Shown here in pieces: positions 49,287-60,380 of a stretch of DNA of 64,000 nt (positions within the stretch are counted from its first letter, which is position 1; every line of letters starts with the position of its first letter). This stretch comes from Ancylostoma caninum (Eukaryota; Nematoda; Chromadorea; Rhabditida; Ancylostomatidae). The stretch lies in NCBI GenBank assembly GCA_037903475.1, contig JBAJFG010000334.1, positions 206,572 to 270,571 of the forward strand, in the 5' to 3' direction. Below the pieces are notes generated by a model. It made no database searches. It saw only the letters and a list, made by a program, of their open reading frames with translations, and was not told the DNA's origin. A program made the translations under genes and the position numbers.

Positions 49287-49636
49287 GGACCTGACGTTTC
49301 GACACAACGTCTTTAACATAGGTTAGAAAGTGGCATAATACGTATGTGTGCCTTGAACCAACAAACGACTCACCCGCTGTCATATCATGGATATAGTAAA
49401 GCGTCCAGCTAACGACGTATGCAGCAAAACAGCATAAAATCATCAAATACTGAAACATGCCCAGGTTCAGGGATCAAAGCACATGGAGACTTGTTGGAAG
49501 TATTGTTTAGAAGGATAAGACACACTAATTATGCATGTTATTGCACAAGTTAGAGAATGACTGTACTATCTAAACTAGTGCACTGTCCGCTACTGAGACC
49601 ACTGACAGACTCTTCGAATTTAACCCGGCTTAATAG

Positions 49637-50041
49637 ACTGCTCCTGAAATTGTTTCGGCGATTCGTGGCATGCCAGATGGCATTCGTCGAGAATTTCTGG
49701 AATATGCTTCGATTACCAGGCCATTTTTCGTGCATGTTTCATCGCGTAATACCTTCAATCTTTTCTACGTTGACGCTGCTGAATTTGAATACCCCATTCT
49801 ATGCAAATCCTCGCACAGCATCGACAGCAACTGTTGCGGGTGACATATTCTTTCCGTCGCTATGCACTGACTAATCAGTGACGGTAAGTTTTGATACACC
49901 TTGTTAGTAATGGACTGATGGGTTTCACTGGAATTTGCTATGAAGAATCTGAAATTTTCCCTTTCTATTCCTTAATCAAACGACGGTAGTATCTTTGAAT
50001 TCCTGGAAAAGTCGGGAAAGCCGTTCTCAGGCGATCCTTAG
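49637..50041 (+). CDS. Last two exons of an unrecognised gene
   Basis: Exons 49637-49839 and 49990-50041 join in phase (GG|T) and end in TAG. They encode 83 residues: TAPEIVSAIRGMPDGIRREF, then a stretch with FFVHVSSRNTFNLFYVDAAE and a CKSSHSIDSNCC segment, ending FEFLEKSGKPFSGDP. The three cysteines near the exon junction suggest a secreted or lumenal protein, but I recognise no family. The first exon's acceptor (CTTAATAG) is plausible but weak. Upstream exons were not found; the duplicated sequence just upstream may have disturbed them. Confidence 0.4.
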
Positions 50042-52771
50042 TCATCATCGATGCTTTGATAAAATGTTCTATTTGACATCAAATGACCAAACTGAAAGCA
50101 AATGATTACGGCAAATGCAACCAAGCCATCGATTGTTGCTGTCGTTCCTCGCCCCCTCAGAAGTTTGTGTGCATTTTGGAATTTGGTGTTGGTGTCTGAA
50201 TTGTTTAGTACTGCGCAGGAGATGAGCGTTCATAATAATAATGAGTTTTTTCTGTAGAAATGTTCACGTGATTCTGGTCCCATACGGGAGCTCACGCGGT
50301 GTCTACGTTGGTGAGGACAATAAATCCCATTTGAGAAGCACTGAGCGTGGCAAAGCAGCTGTGGCAGGCCACGTTCCAATGAAAATCACCGTAGATTTGG
50401 ACGTTTACTGTACCTTGACATGTGCTGGATTAGACAAAATTCCTAAATTTTTGTTGCATGGCGTGTGTATGTGCATGCAGGAAATTCCAGCGATTCGGCC
50501 TCGCTCGCACGCGTCACACCACAACATAGATGGAGAATGGGAGGCGTGATATCAATGGAATGTGCGGATGCGCAAACGGTCAGAGTACCAAGACGCTGTA
50601 GGTTTGGCGGACATGAGCACTGAAGTCTCCCAGTTTGACAGCTGCAACACTAATCCTTTGTTAATACCTTCACTGGTAGTAAAGTGCTCGATAGCTACAT
50701 CTCCCTTAGCTACTTCAATTCAGTATTTTGCCAGTAAAGCCCGCTGAAGCGCCTGAAATGACGCTTTGCTGAAGCACGATCATGTTATTTACATATTATG
50801 GGGTCTATTTAAATGAGGAATTGGCCTTCCTCACTGTTCATTTAACGATCATGAGAATGTTGTCACTACCTTGGAATTTACTGTAGATCTATTTCTTTAT
50901 TGACCAATCTTTTGACATGCAATGTCTTGTTTTCTCTTGGTTGGCTCTAAGCTCCATGGAATGCTCGTGTAGCGGAGCAGTAGATAGCCGTGTGCCACCA
51001 TCTGTTTATTTAACTCTTCTTTACAGAATGGATTCTGAATAGTGGGCTCTTCTACAGTTCCATTTTTTTGGAGTTGCTAGCTGCTTACTAAATCAGGTAC
51101 ATAATTGAGGGGTTCCCATGACAAAAGTCTGCTGAACTTTGCCTGAACATATGTATTCTTAGAGGAAACTCCAAATTTGTTGTGGTTCTCAAAAACTGCA
51201 CGCTGAATCTCCACATGAATTCTTTTTTGAAAGGTAGTCACAATTTTTGAAACACTTTGAAAGAGTGGAATTTCACATTTCTTGCATATAGCCATGTAAA
51301 AAAGGCTAGTAATCTGCACAAGTAAAAATGTGAAAATATAGTTGAATCTTCATAATTCTGAAACTCCCGCAGCTTCATTGCAAGATATTCCGTTGTCTTG
51401 TTATGAATGTACTCTCAAGCGAACCCTAGAACAGCAAAATCTTCTCTCCAACGGTCGCTGATCTCTGACAGAGTAATTCACTGTTGCTCTACTTACCTAA
51501 CTAAAAGGTGGATCAGTGAAAGAACCATTTCTGAACTTTTGAGCTTACGTGTGTTGCGTGGTAATAGCTAACCCATGAATATTCCGAAACAACCAAGAGC
51601 AATTGCTTCCGAATAGAGAGCCTACGTCGTTCGAAGCCGCACTTCTCGGCTGCGTGACAAGAGGTACGCTGCTGGTCTGTGATTGGTCGATTCATGTGCG
51701 CGTCGCGGCTGCTGCCTTTGAGGGTACGAGCATCTCTGCGTGGATATGGACAACTTTTCAAGGCATGAGTGGGACAAATTAATGTTAACGTAACCCACAA
51801 ACTGTGAGAAGGTGGACACCGATGTCATTTAGCGCGTCGAGTTTGAAGAAACAACCTAAACCTGAAAAGCATACTCGTGCGGCGCGGTCGCGTCGCGGCG
51901 TACGTCTTGACCGCCACCCGCACTTCTCTCCGTTTTCTTGTTTTACCGAGCCAAGGTATTTTTACTCACCGAACAACTGACTAAGAACGTGCTGTGAAGT
52001 CGGCCGTCAGTCCGGTGTTTTCTGAATTGAGTTGTGTGCCTATAAATGCATCAATGTGCTCACAGGGGATGGTCAGCACTCCTTCCAGTAGTACTAGGCA
52101 GCCAATCTCAGCTCTGAAGAGGAAATTCACGTGAATTCTCGACCTTAAATCTGGATTGATGCTGCGTTGTCTAGATTGTTTTCAAGGTGGCCTATTGCCT
52201 TTTACTGCTTGTGTAAACAGTGACATGTAGCTTTTGTAGCATATCCCATTGTTACGGGTTGTCTATAGCAAGACTTGTTTGCTTTTCCTCGCAAGGATCA
52301 GTCAACAATCCCTCGTTGCATGAAGTTCTCCACCAACGTTCCTAACTTCCACTGTCACTAGTCGCAGTGAGTAACTTATTTGCGATTACACGGGGAACTT
52401 TGACAAAAGCCGTTTATTTGCGCTCAAAAAGGCCTTTTTCGGGCGAGGGACTCCCTTAGCGTTGTCCTCGCTACGAGTATGTCGCCGAATATTTGCACTA
52501 ACATTTTCGGCATTACGGAGGCCGAAAGATCATGCTGCGTCTAGTTTACCTATTTTGGTAGACGTTCCATGTCACGTTTTTCACTTCTTCCCTGTGGTGG
52601 CATGTGCCGATTTTTGTTTTGCAATAATGGGTAATAGCGGTTTCTTCAGACATCAGAGTTTCCATCTGAACTTAAGAGATCCTCCGTTCACCTTTCCTTA
52701 TTCGATCCACTCCAGCCAAACAGTCCGCGATTATCCAACTTTTCATAAAAACGTTGCTATCCGTATGACGT

Positions 52772-53239
52772 ACAGTACCCGCACTAAGTTTGTTAAAAAT
52801 GAACATCTAGAACGCGGATTTGCGTTATTTTCGTTCTAGGATTATAGCTCATCTCAACAAAGCGATTCACAGACCAAACCAGGGGTCAAAAACGACAATG
52901 GAGTGGGCTACCATATTTCATGAAATCAGCCCTAAATTCTGATTTTCAAAAATGAAATTTGCAAGTTTTTAATTCTGCCGCGGCCTTGCCGTGCATAGCG
53001 CGCGACATACCTTGGTGCGCGGCATGATCCGAGCACTATAAATGGCTGTGGGATTTCAATGTTCAAAATCGAAATTTAGAGCTGGTTTCATGAAATATGC
53101 CAGCCCACTCCACTGCTGCTTCTGACTCCCGGTTTGGTCTGTGAATCGCTTTGTTACTATGAGTTATCGCCTTGGAACGAAAAGAACGCAGGTCCGCGTT
53201 CTGAATGTTCATTTTTAACAAACTTACTGCGGGTATTGT
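52772..53239. mobile_element. MITE copy 2 (468 bp)
   Basis: Same family, length and orientation as 34988-35455, with roughly one difference per ten bases by eye. TIRs of about 125 bp start ACA(G/A)TACCCGCACTAAG. Confidence 0.85.
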
Positions 53240-54040
53240 ATATATGTAGATCTGGCACTTCGGAAAACAGCATTTGTCGCATTTGCCGTACCACTTCTTC
53301 TTCTGTTGACATCGTCCTTGATTTTCTAGCAAGGGAAAACGCATTCGTACTGTGATTGCATTCTCAAGAATGAATGGGAGTAATCAATTTTGTTAGAAGG
53401 TCAGATAAAATTAGTGCTTGCAGAAGCAATTATGGCAGAAAATGTTGCGGCGACGCAGCTCATCATTTTTGGCAGGAGGCATTCATGCTAAATAATTACT
53501 AACTAATATGCTAACTCAATTTTGGGTGGACATCTCGAGGTGTGTACGAAAGTTATAAAACCTGAGACAGTAGAGGACTTCCATTCTATTTTGATACCTC
53601 GATGGTGTTGAGCAAGAAGAATTGGTTCCGAAAAAGCTGCTAGAAAGGGATCTGCGGGGACAAGAGATGGTTGAGCTCCCATTTTTGAATTTTGTTCTTC
53701 TGGACTCCAAACGTGCTTACACTCCTAGCATCGTAACCGCAGTCATGGAATATCTTTGTTTCCGAGTGTTCATTCTCAATGATTTGCGGAACACTATTCC
53801 CAATAGGTGTGAGAAACCTTCCCCAATCTTCCTCTGCCTTTTTTTGCGATTCTCTACCTTTAGCACTGAGAAATCTATTCAAAAACAAAAAAAAATGCAT
53901 TCCCTCGACTCCCTCAGGCGATGAGTGAACGGCCGCAAACATACATACAGTATTGCGAAATAGGGCCTAGCGCTTTATTGTGTAGGGGGATAAAGTTCCA
54001 AAGGAATGCCAGAAACACTCCAGAAATTTTGTCAATCAAG

Positions 54041-54649
54041 TGGCGAGAAACCTTTCCGACAACATGATAATTCCGCATACCTGTTGGTTGTTAGTTTTCC
54101 TACTTCGCCCACTCTAGCAGCTTGCTCAAACCTTTTGCTCAGTGGGGAATAATTATATTTAAGTACGTTATTGCCAATGAACTGACGTTACACAGGCGCT
54201 TGACGGCGCTTCTGACACTTTCCCACATTGTCATTGATTTCATAGCGAGCAGATCAAAATCACTTCCTTTCTTGATAGGTTTTTCTCACAGAACATAGCC
54301 AAATTATCTTTTTTTTTTGGAATTTCATCTTCGTGGAAAACTATACTTGAAATACACACCTCAACAACCATTCTGTAATTGAATATACCACAATAATGTC
54401 TACAAATTTGTCATACCATTCATATGCGAAAGGGCATCTGCTAATCGTCAGCAGAATACCAAATAAATCAGCATTGCAAATTCCACTCGAATTCATTGAT
54501 TGGCGGTTCCAGAATGTAAATGCTGAGGTAACGTTGAGATTCAAGCATGGAATGGCGAGAAACCTTTCCGACAACATGATAATTTCGCATACCTGTTGGT
54601 TGTTAATTTTCCTATTTCGCCCACTCTAGCAGCTTGCTCAAACCTTTTG
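54041..54649. repeat. Pair of 97-bp direct repeats
   Basis: 54041-54137 and 54553-54649 agree at nearly every base (for example GGCGAGAAACCTTTCCGACA and ACTCTAGCAGCTTGCTCAAA). They are 512 bp apart, enclosing AT-rich sequence with no recognised content. Confidence 0.85.
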
Positions 54650-55944
54650 AAAAAACAAAAAGTTAGAATGACAATGATTTTTTATTCGAGCATTGGGGAT
54701 AATACCCATAAAACGGTTCAGGGATATTTTCCAGCTCTGAGGAATGTCGGATGAAATCCTGCCCACGAAAAAATTAACGATCGGTTGCTGAGTCACCGTT
54801 GCTCACAACCACATTGTTGTAATTCCTTGACACGAGACTGATCTTAGAATTGTGATGACCATTTAATTTCCTCTAAGAAACATTTGCTGATGCTAGGTGC
54901 TTTGGAACATACGCATGGTTAAACGATTTCTTCTAAGTAGTCGATAAATCGACGGAATGCGTGCAATTCAAAACAAATGGACACGTGGAAAATACCTGGA
55001 GCATAGGCTTCAACTGGAATCTTGCGAAAATCGAAATTGTAAAGATGTTGCTTTTACTGTCGCTGCAAATCTAATAAAAAACTAGGACTAATCATGATTC
55101 TAGGAAATATGATATATTCAAGCATTTTGAAGGTTGTAGTATTTAAGTGTTTGTGCTGCTAACTCATTTAGTGGGGTACTATTTGTAATCAAATTACAAG
55201 CTTCCCTCTTAGAAAGAGAAGAAAAAGTGGGGCGGGGGTCTGGGGTTGGGGAACACCTTTTTTTACTGGAATTCACAACGACCTGTCAGGACAATTTCCA
55301 ATGTTAGGACAACGTGCTCTCATGAGAAATGGGATTCTTGTAGTGTGATGTGTTTCCATCGCCATAGTATTTACTCTTTGGCACCAAAAACTGACACTAA
55401 ATAAACCACACCGTTGATTAATATTACACGGGCTTACTTCTGATGAGACTTACGGTTTCCTAAAAACGATCTGCAGAATACTCTACGAAATTCTGTGGAG
55501 CAAAGTATGAAAATTTTGGCTAATAACACCACAAACAAGTCATGACATAGTCAATTCGAGATGAAACGGTAATAGGTGTCACATATAATGGAAGGGCTTT
55601 TCGGTTTGAGAAAAAAGTCCTCATGATATAACTAACTAGGTAGAGATGGATAAAGTTCTGAATAAGATGTAACTTACAAAAATTCATTGACCACTGCCAT
55701 GAGTATGGCTTATCCATGAAAGAACAGTAGCGAAAAAAATAAATGTGAATATTAAAAAGTTTTGGTGGCAAATTCTCGTAAATCAGAAACAGTTCACCAT
55801 TTCATAATTGGCTCGAAATACAGCTGCATTAGTTGATTGCCAATTGTTAATGACAGACTGAGCATCACCGAAACCTTGCTATTCCAAAAAACACAGCACT
55901 TCTCGTCGAAGAATCAATAGGAACAAGTTCAATGATGATTTCAG

Positions 55945-56309
55945 ATGACAATCAATTACAATTTGGCTGTATCGACTTCGAAGCCGTGGACACTGTTCAA
56001 GTTACTGCTGAAATGGCGCGGAAGTATTTGGAAAGCAGTGATTCTGGAGCTGGTCGTGTGGCTGATGTTCTATGGAATCCTCAGCATCATTTATAGGACA
56101 GCGTTAACTCATGACCAACAGAAGTAGGAAGACAACCTTCGTTGGCTGGTACATTCCTTCAAAGGCGATTGCAGGACTTTCGAGAGGGTAGTGCAGTATT
56201 GCAACGCAAGACTGAACTACATCCCGCTCAATTTCATGTTGGGTTTCTTCGTCACTGCAGTTGTAAACAGGTGGACATATCTGTATCAGATCATAGGATT
56301 CATTGATAA
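55945..56309 (+). CDS. Bestrophin, first two exons only
   Basis: N-terminus of a bestrophin, a pentameric Ca2+-activated chloride channel of the plasma membrane. Exons 55945-56123 and 56175-56309 join in phase across a 51-base intron. The peptide starts MTINYNLAVSTSKPWTLFKL, followed by the KWRGSIWK amphipathic segment and transmembrane helix 1 (ending SIIYRTAL). Exon 2 encodes TFERVVQYCNARLNYIPLNF, then MLGFFVTAVVNRW, matching the conserved bestrophin order (Y-C, IP-x-x-F-x-LGF, V-x-RW). The ATG lies directly behind TTTCAG, which suggests trans-splicing. The third exon (NLIRG and RRNxxRY region) is not found before the right edge; the gene is either truncated or interrupted by a very long intron. 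Confidence 0.8.
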
Positions 56310-57310
56310 GTGAGTTACAGTACTCATATATTTCTTGTTTTCCTCTTTTCATGAATGTGTAGGAATTTCAATTCGTTCATCTGAGAACCGTTCTCTTGAG
56401 AACCGTTATTTTTTGAGGTAATTTTTTTTGCCACCCGCTACACATCTATGTATTCCTATCCCACCCCACCTGATCCCAATCGTTGTCGGAAAACATGGAA
56501 ATTCCGACCAACACAAACAAGGCTATTTCTCCAGAAAGCTTTATTCACTTTTTGAAGCATCGCCGAGCTCTAGCATAGCGATGCTCTTATTTCTTGATGC
56601 GTCCAGGAGAGTGGAATGTTTTGAGAATAGCAAAATATGCGTACACTGCAAACATCAATCCGAACGCAATACAGGGTTCCATATTCCAATTGGTGTAGAG
56701 CGTTAACTTTATCACCCTTTTCCACATCCGCTCACCTCCAAATTCCTTCACTGAAATTGTCTAAAGCCTATGGCATACTACTTAGCGATGTTGCCGCTGC
56801 GACCATTAAGAACCAAAAATTCTCGCACAACTGCTCCAAGCTATTCCATGCTAAACGAGTGATAAGATATCAGGACTTGTAACATTCTGTTCTCATTATT
56901 TCCATTCATTTTCTTCACGGCGACGGTCTCGCTGTGAAGTATGACATGGGCCTAAGAGTATTACCAGACTTTGCCAGTTCAAAATGAATGAAAATGAGCG
57001 ATATAAGAGATCAGAATAGTGGAAATGGTACGTATCGATCGCCACGTTACATCGTCATGGCTGCCAAACGGTGCTCATCGCCCGTACTCTCGAAGATACT
57101 CCCAAAATGAACTGGCGATGTGATGACAGCTATAGTGAAAACGATGTCTATCGATCGCCACGTCACATCGGTTATTATCTCTCTCAGGTCTGAAGTCTCC
57201 TCAATCACTTTATCCATGTGGCGATCGCGATAATAGCCGGCTGTAGTGGCGATCGCCACGATTGCTGGCGAAGTCTAGGGACCCTCTAAGAACAGTCGAT
57301 GTCGGTGATT
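56310..57310. other. Region after bestrophin exon 2
   Basis: No further bestrophin exon seen. From 57034 to 57260 there are several palindromic CGATCGCCAC and GGCGATGTGATG words, similar in style to those at 25920-26470. Confidence 0.4.
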
Positions 57311-57318
57311 TGGCGACG

Positions 57319-57416
57319 GCTGTGTGTGTGTGTGTGTGTTTGTGTGCGTATGTATGTGTGTGTCCGTGCGTGTCCGTGTGTGTGCGTGTGAGTGTGTGTA
57401 TATGTGTGTGAGTGTG

Positions 57417-57463
<47 letters not shown>
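57319..57463. repeat. Compound microsatellite (GT)n then (TA)n
   Basis: About 100 bases of interrupted GT/TG with GTCCGTGC interruptions, then about 21 TA units to 57463. Confidence 0.95.
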
Positions 57464-57464
<1 letters not shown>

Positions 57465-57729
57465 AGCCTGATCGTCCGGCTAACGCCAGACTCTCGGGCT
57501 TCTTTTCGTGCTTGCTTCGCTCGCATATTTTCATTGTCCTTAGATAAGATTAGTGCAGGTGGATGAACAGACGCTATCCACAGAGAAATATTCATTACCG
57601 CGCTTCATGGAACCATTGACTCACTATGGACAGCTCCTTTCCAACAATTTGTGTGACGCATTTCGGTTGGCTGTGGTGGAAGTAAATAGTAAAAACTGAC
57701 CGAGTAAGTGCAAAGTGGGATTGGATCTG

Positions 57730-58030
57730 AACACCGGTGCACCCTTATCTCATCGTTGGAATCTGCCTCCAAAGGTTCCTCCCATTTGGACGCTGGCGCA
57801 CCCTTATCACGCCGTTGGACCCGAATCCAAGCGTTCCCCACTTTTAGACGCCAGCGCTCCCTTATCACGCCGTTGGACCCATCTCCAGGCGTTCCTCCAT
57901 TTATGGACGCCGGCGCAACCTTATCATGTCGTTGGACCCGTCCCCAGGCGTATTCCCACTTTCGGATGCCGGCGCACCCTTATCACGCCATTGGACCCAT
58001 CCCCAGGCGTTTCCCCTATTTTGGACGCCG
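57730..58030. repeat. Minisatellite A, about five units of about 58-60 bp
   Basis: The unit contains CACCCTTATCACGCCGTTGG, then ACCCATCCCCAGGCGTT, then CCCCACTTT and GGACGCCGGCG. Core copies start near 57739, 57800, 57858, 57917 and 57976. The reverse complement matches the array at 34060-34310. Confidence 0.85.
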
Positions 58031-58384
58031 ATCACACCGCCAGCCCACCTCTAACATACTCTATGCTGCAATCCCCATCCTTGTCACTCCTCACCCGTCT
58101 GGTTCATCGTCCTCGTTATAAAGGCCCACCACCCGTCTCTTTGCTTTTATATGGTCCTGTGATTATAAACTTACTAGCGCCCCTTCGGGACGCTAGAAAG
58201 TGGGGTGGGGCAGCCACTTGGGACATGTGCAAACGCTTCACACTTGCCAAATCTCTAGAAAATTTATAAAGAAGCAGAACCAATCTTCCAATGGGCTCAA
58301 ACATGAAGTCCTTCTTATGAGTTGAGTATGAGCATGAGAAGTTCCTTCTCCATCGTATGGCGTATTCGTGCGTATTCCTCACTA

Positions 58385-59320
58385 CCCGGCTAACGCAGAC
58401 GCGTTCTCCATCGGCGGAACTGTATCCTGCCGTTCCCCACACTATTGGACAAGGCGAAATCGTGTTTTCCAGACTACTGGGCTGCAGCGGGCTTTTCTCC
58501 ATCGGTGGACCCGTATTCTGGCGCCATTTTCACTGTTAGGCCTGAACCATATCCCGGTATTCTCCACTTTACTGAGTCACAGCGGACCAATCCTATATTG
58601 GCGGACCCGTATTCTGGTGTTATCCATACTACTGGGCCACGGCGAGCCCTTCCTCCATCAGAGCGCCCGTGTTCTGGCGCCCTCCTCACAGTTAGGGCAA
58701 GCCGGATCCGTTCTCCAAGCGCGGGTTCGCATCCTGGCATTCTTAACACTATCGGACTAAAGTGAACCCGTATCCTGACGTTCTCCACACCATTATGCTA
58801 CGACGGGTCCTTCCTCCATCGGTGGACCCGTATCCTGGCATCCCCCCACACCACTGGGCCACAGTGGGCCCTTTCTCCATCGGTGGACCTGTATCTCGGT
58901 GTCCCCTGCACCACTGGGCCATGGCGGGCCTTTTCTCCATCGGTGGACCCATATCCTGGCGTTCCCCACAGCACTGGGCCACGGTGGGCCCTTTCCCCAT
59001 CGGTGGACCCGTATCCTGGCGTCCCCCACACCATTGGGCCACAGTGGGCCCTTTCTTCATCGGTGGACCCGTATCCTGGCATCCTCCACACCACTGGGCC
59101 ACGGCGGGCCCTTTCTTCATCGGTGGACCCGTATCCTGGCATCCCCCACACCACTGGGCCACGGCGGGCCCTTTCTCTAACGGTGGGCCCGTATCTTGGC
59201 GTTCCCCACAGCATTGGGCCACGGAGGGCTCTTTCCCCATTAGTGGACCCGTATCTCGGCGTCCGCCGCACCATTTGGCCACGGCGGGTCCTTTCTCCAT
59301 CGGTGGATCCGCATCCGTAT
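58385..59320. repeat. Minisatellite B, about 15 units of 60 bp
   Basis: Homogeneous units start at 58821, 58882, 58942, 59002, 59062, 59122, 59182, 59242 and 59302 with GGTGGACCCGTATCCTGGCG, followed by CCCCACACCACTGGGCC and ACGGCGGGCCCTTTCTCCAT. Degenerate units extend left to about 58385. Because 60 is divisible by 3, frames stay open for up to 188 codons on both strands. I regard these as repeat-driven rather than genes. Confidence 0.95.
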
Positions 59321-60380
59321 ATAGTTGATTGAATATACAATGTCATGCCTTCCTATTTAGAGGCTTTTACTCTTTGTTAGTGCAGAAGCTTTCTCGAAAC
59401 GAACGAATGTTGTAATGAACGAATGTTGTGACTACACAATCGCCGCTAAAATTCAACAGGGGCTGAGGCGACCGCGTAGTTCCAGCCTCCCCAAAGCTTT
59501 CGAGACGCGGCAGCTCTCATAGCACGCGTCCATTTCTTCCTGCGAGTGCACAAAGCGTCGCAACAGTGGAAGGCTGGTTTTCCTGCTGCGTACATTCTGC
59601 AGCCTGAAAGCTCGTAAACACTCCCTCACTCCTATGCGGCGAGACCGCCAGCGAAGGTGATGAAATCACCATCCCGTGCATGCGGGAGAGCCAGCAGTGG
59701 CGTAATTTCGGGTCCCGAAGCGAACGTGTCTGCGTCCATGGAAATCGGCCATTTCGCCACACAGTCGGCGCCTCAAGATTGCGGTGTCTATGAGTGCCGC
59801 CCCGTATCTCTAACCGCTCTAGCCCCCTTACGGCGCTTTGTTTAATAGATTGTCGGGAAAGTTCTCGCGGTTTTAGGAATAGCATACTTTTCAAAAAAAA
59901 AGGAAAGCACATTAAGAAATGTATAAACCACCATTACGTCCTACCACTCTTCGCCCAGCTTCAAAGACCTCACACGGTCGGATCATGATTACTCACTGTG
60001 ATTTTATTTATTATGCACTTGATGTGCGCTAAAGTAGTTTACGGAATTGGAAAAACAACGAGCTGTGAAAGGAAGACCCAGTAATGGGTTAACAACAAAA
60101 AACAAAATCAGAAAGAAGATAGAAAAAAGAGAACAAGATGAGATAAAGGAAAAAAGGTAGAATTTTCCAGCAAAGGCCATCCCTAGGATGCTAAAAGATC
60201 GGGTGGATTAGAGCCTGCACTGAGCCTGCGACTCTCTAGTAAGACACCTGCCTGTCCTCCTCCCCGGCAAAGGAAGAAAAGCAGAGACCTCACCAACAGA
60301 GACCCTCCTATTTCTTAAATAATTTGGAAATCCACGGATCTCCCTCATACGAGGGATCCCAGCTGGTTAGTCGCGAGGCT
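59320..60380. other. Spacer between minisatellite B and the RTE element
   Basis: The 131-codon minus frame at 59517-59912 has no recognised motif. The right end (60190-60380) may already be the 5' untranslated part of the RTE. Confidence 0.4.

Larger units (their letters stand above)
50042..55944. other. Gene-poor stretch between the unknown gene and bestrophin
   Basis: Apart from MITE copy 2 and a 97-bp direct repeat pair I see no feature. Open frames at 50241-50549 and 52462-52839 (plus) and 53640-53942 (minus) carry no family motif. Confidence 0.45.

Noticed and set aside
49557..49874. 105-codon plus frame over the orphan gene exon
   Set aside because: A shadow frame: the frame giving FFVHVSSRNTFNLFYVD and joining to the next exon in phase is more protein-like.
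50241..50549. Plus frame after TTCTGTAG, reading VHVILVPYGSSRGVYVG
   Set aside because: Looked like a possible exon, but no matching donor or partner exon was found and no family is recognisable.
57275..57595. Minus frame with long His/Thr and Tyr/Ile repeats
   Set aside because: Translation of the GT and TA microsatellite.
58749..59328. Overlapping long open frames on both strands (up to 188 codons)
   Set aside because: They are produced by the 60-bp repeat unit. All repeat the same 20-residue pattern and show no independent coding signal.
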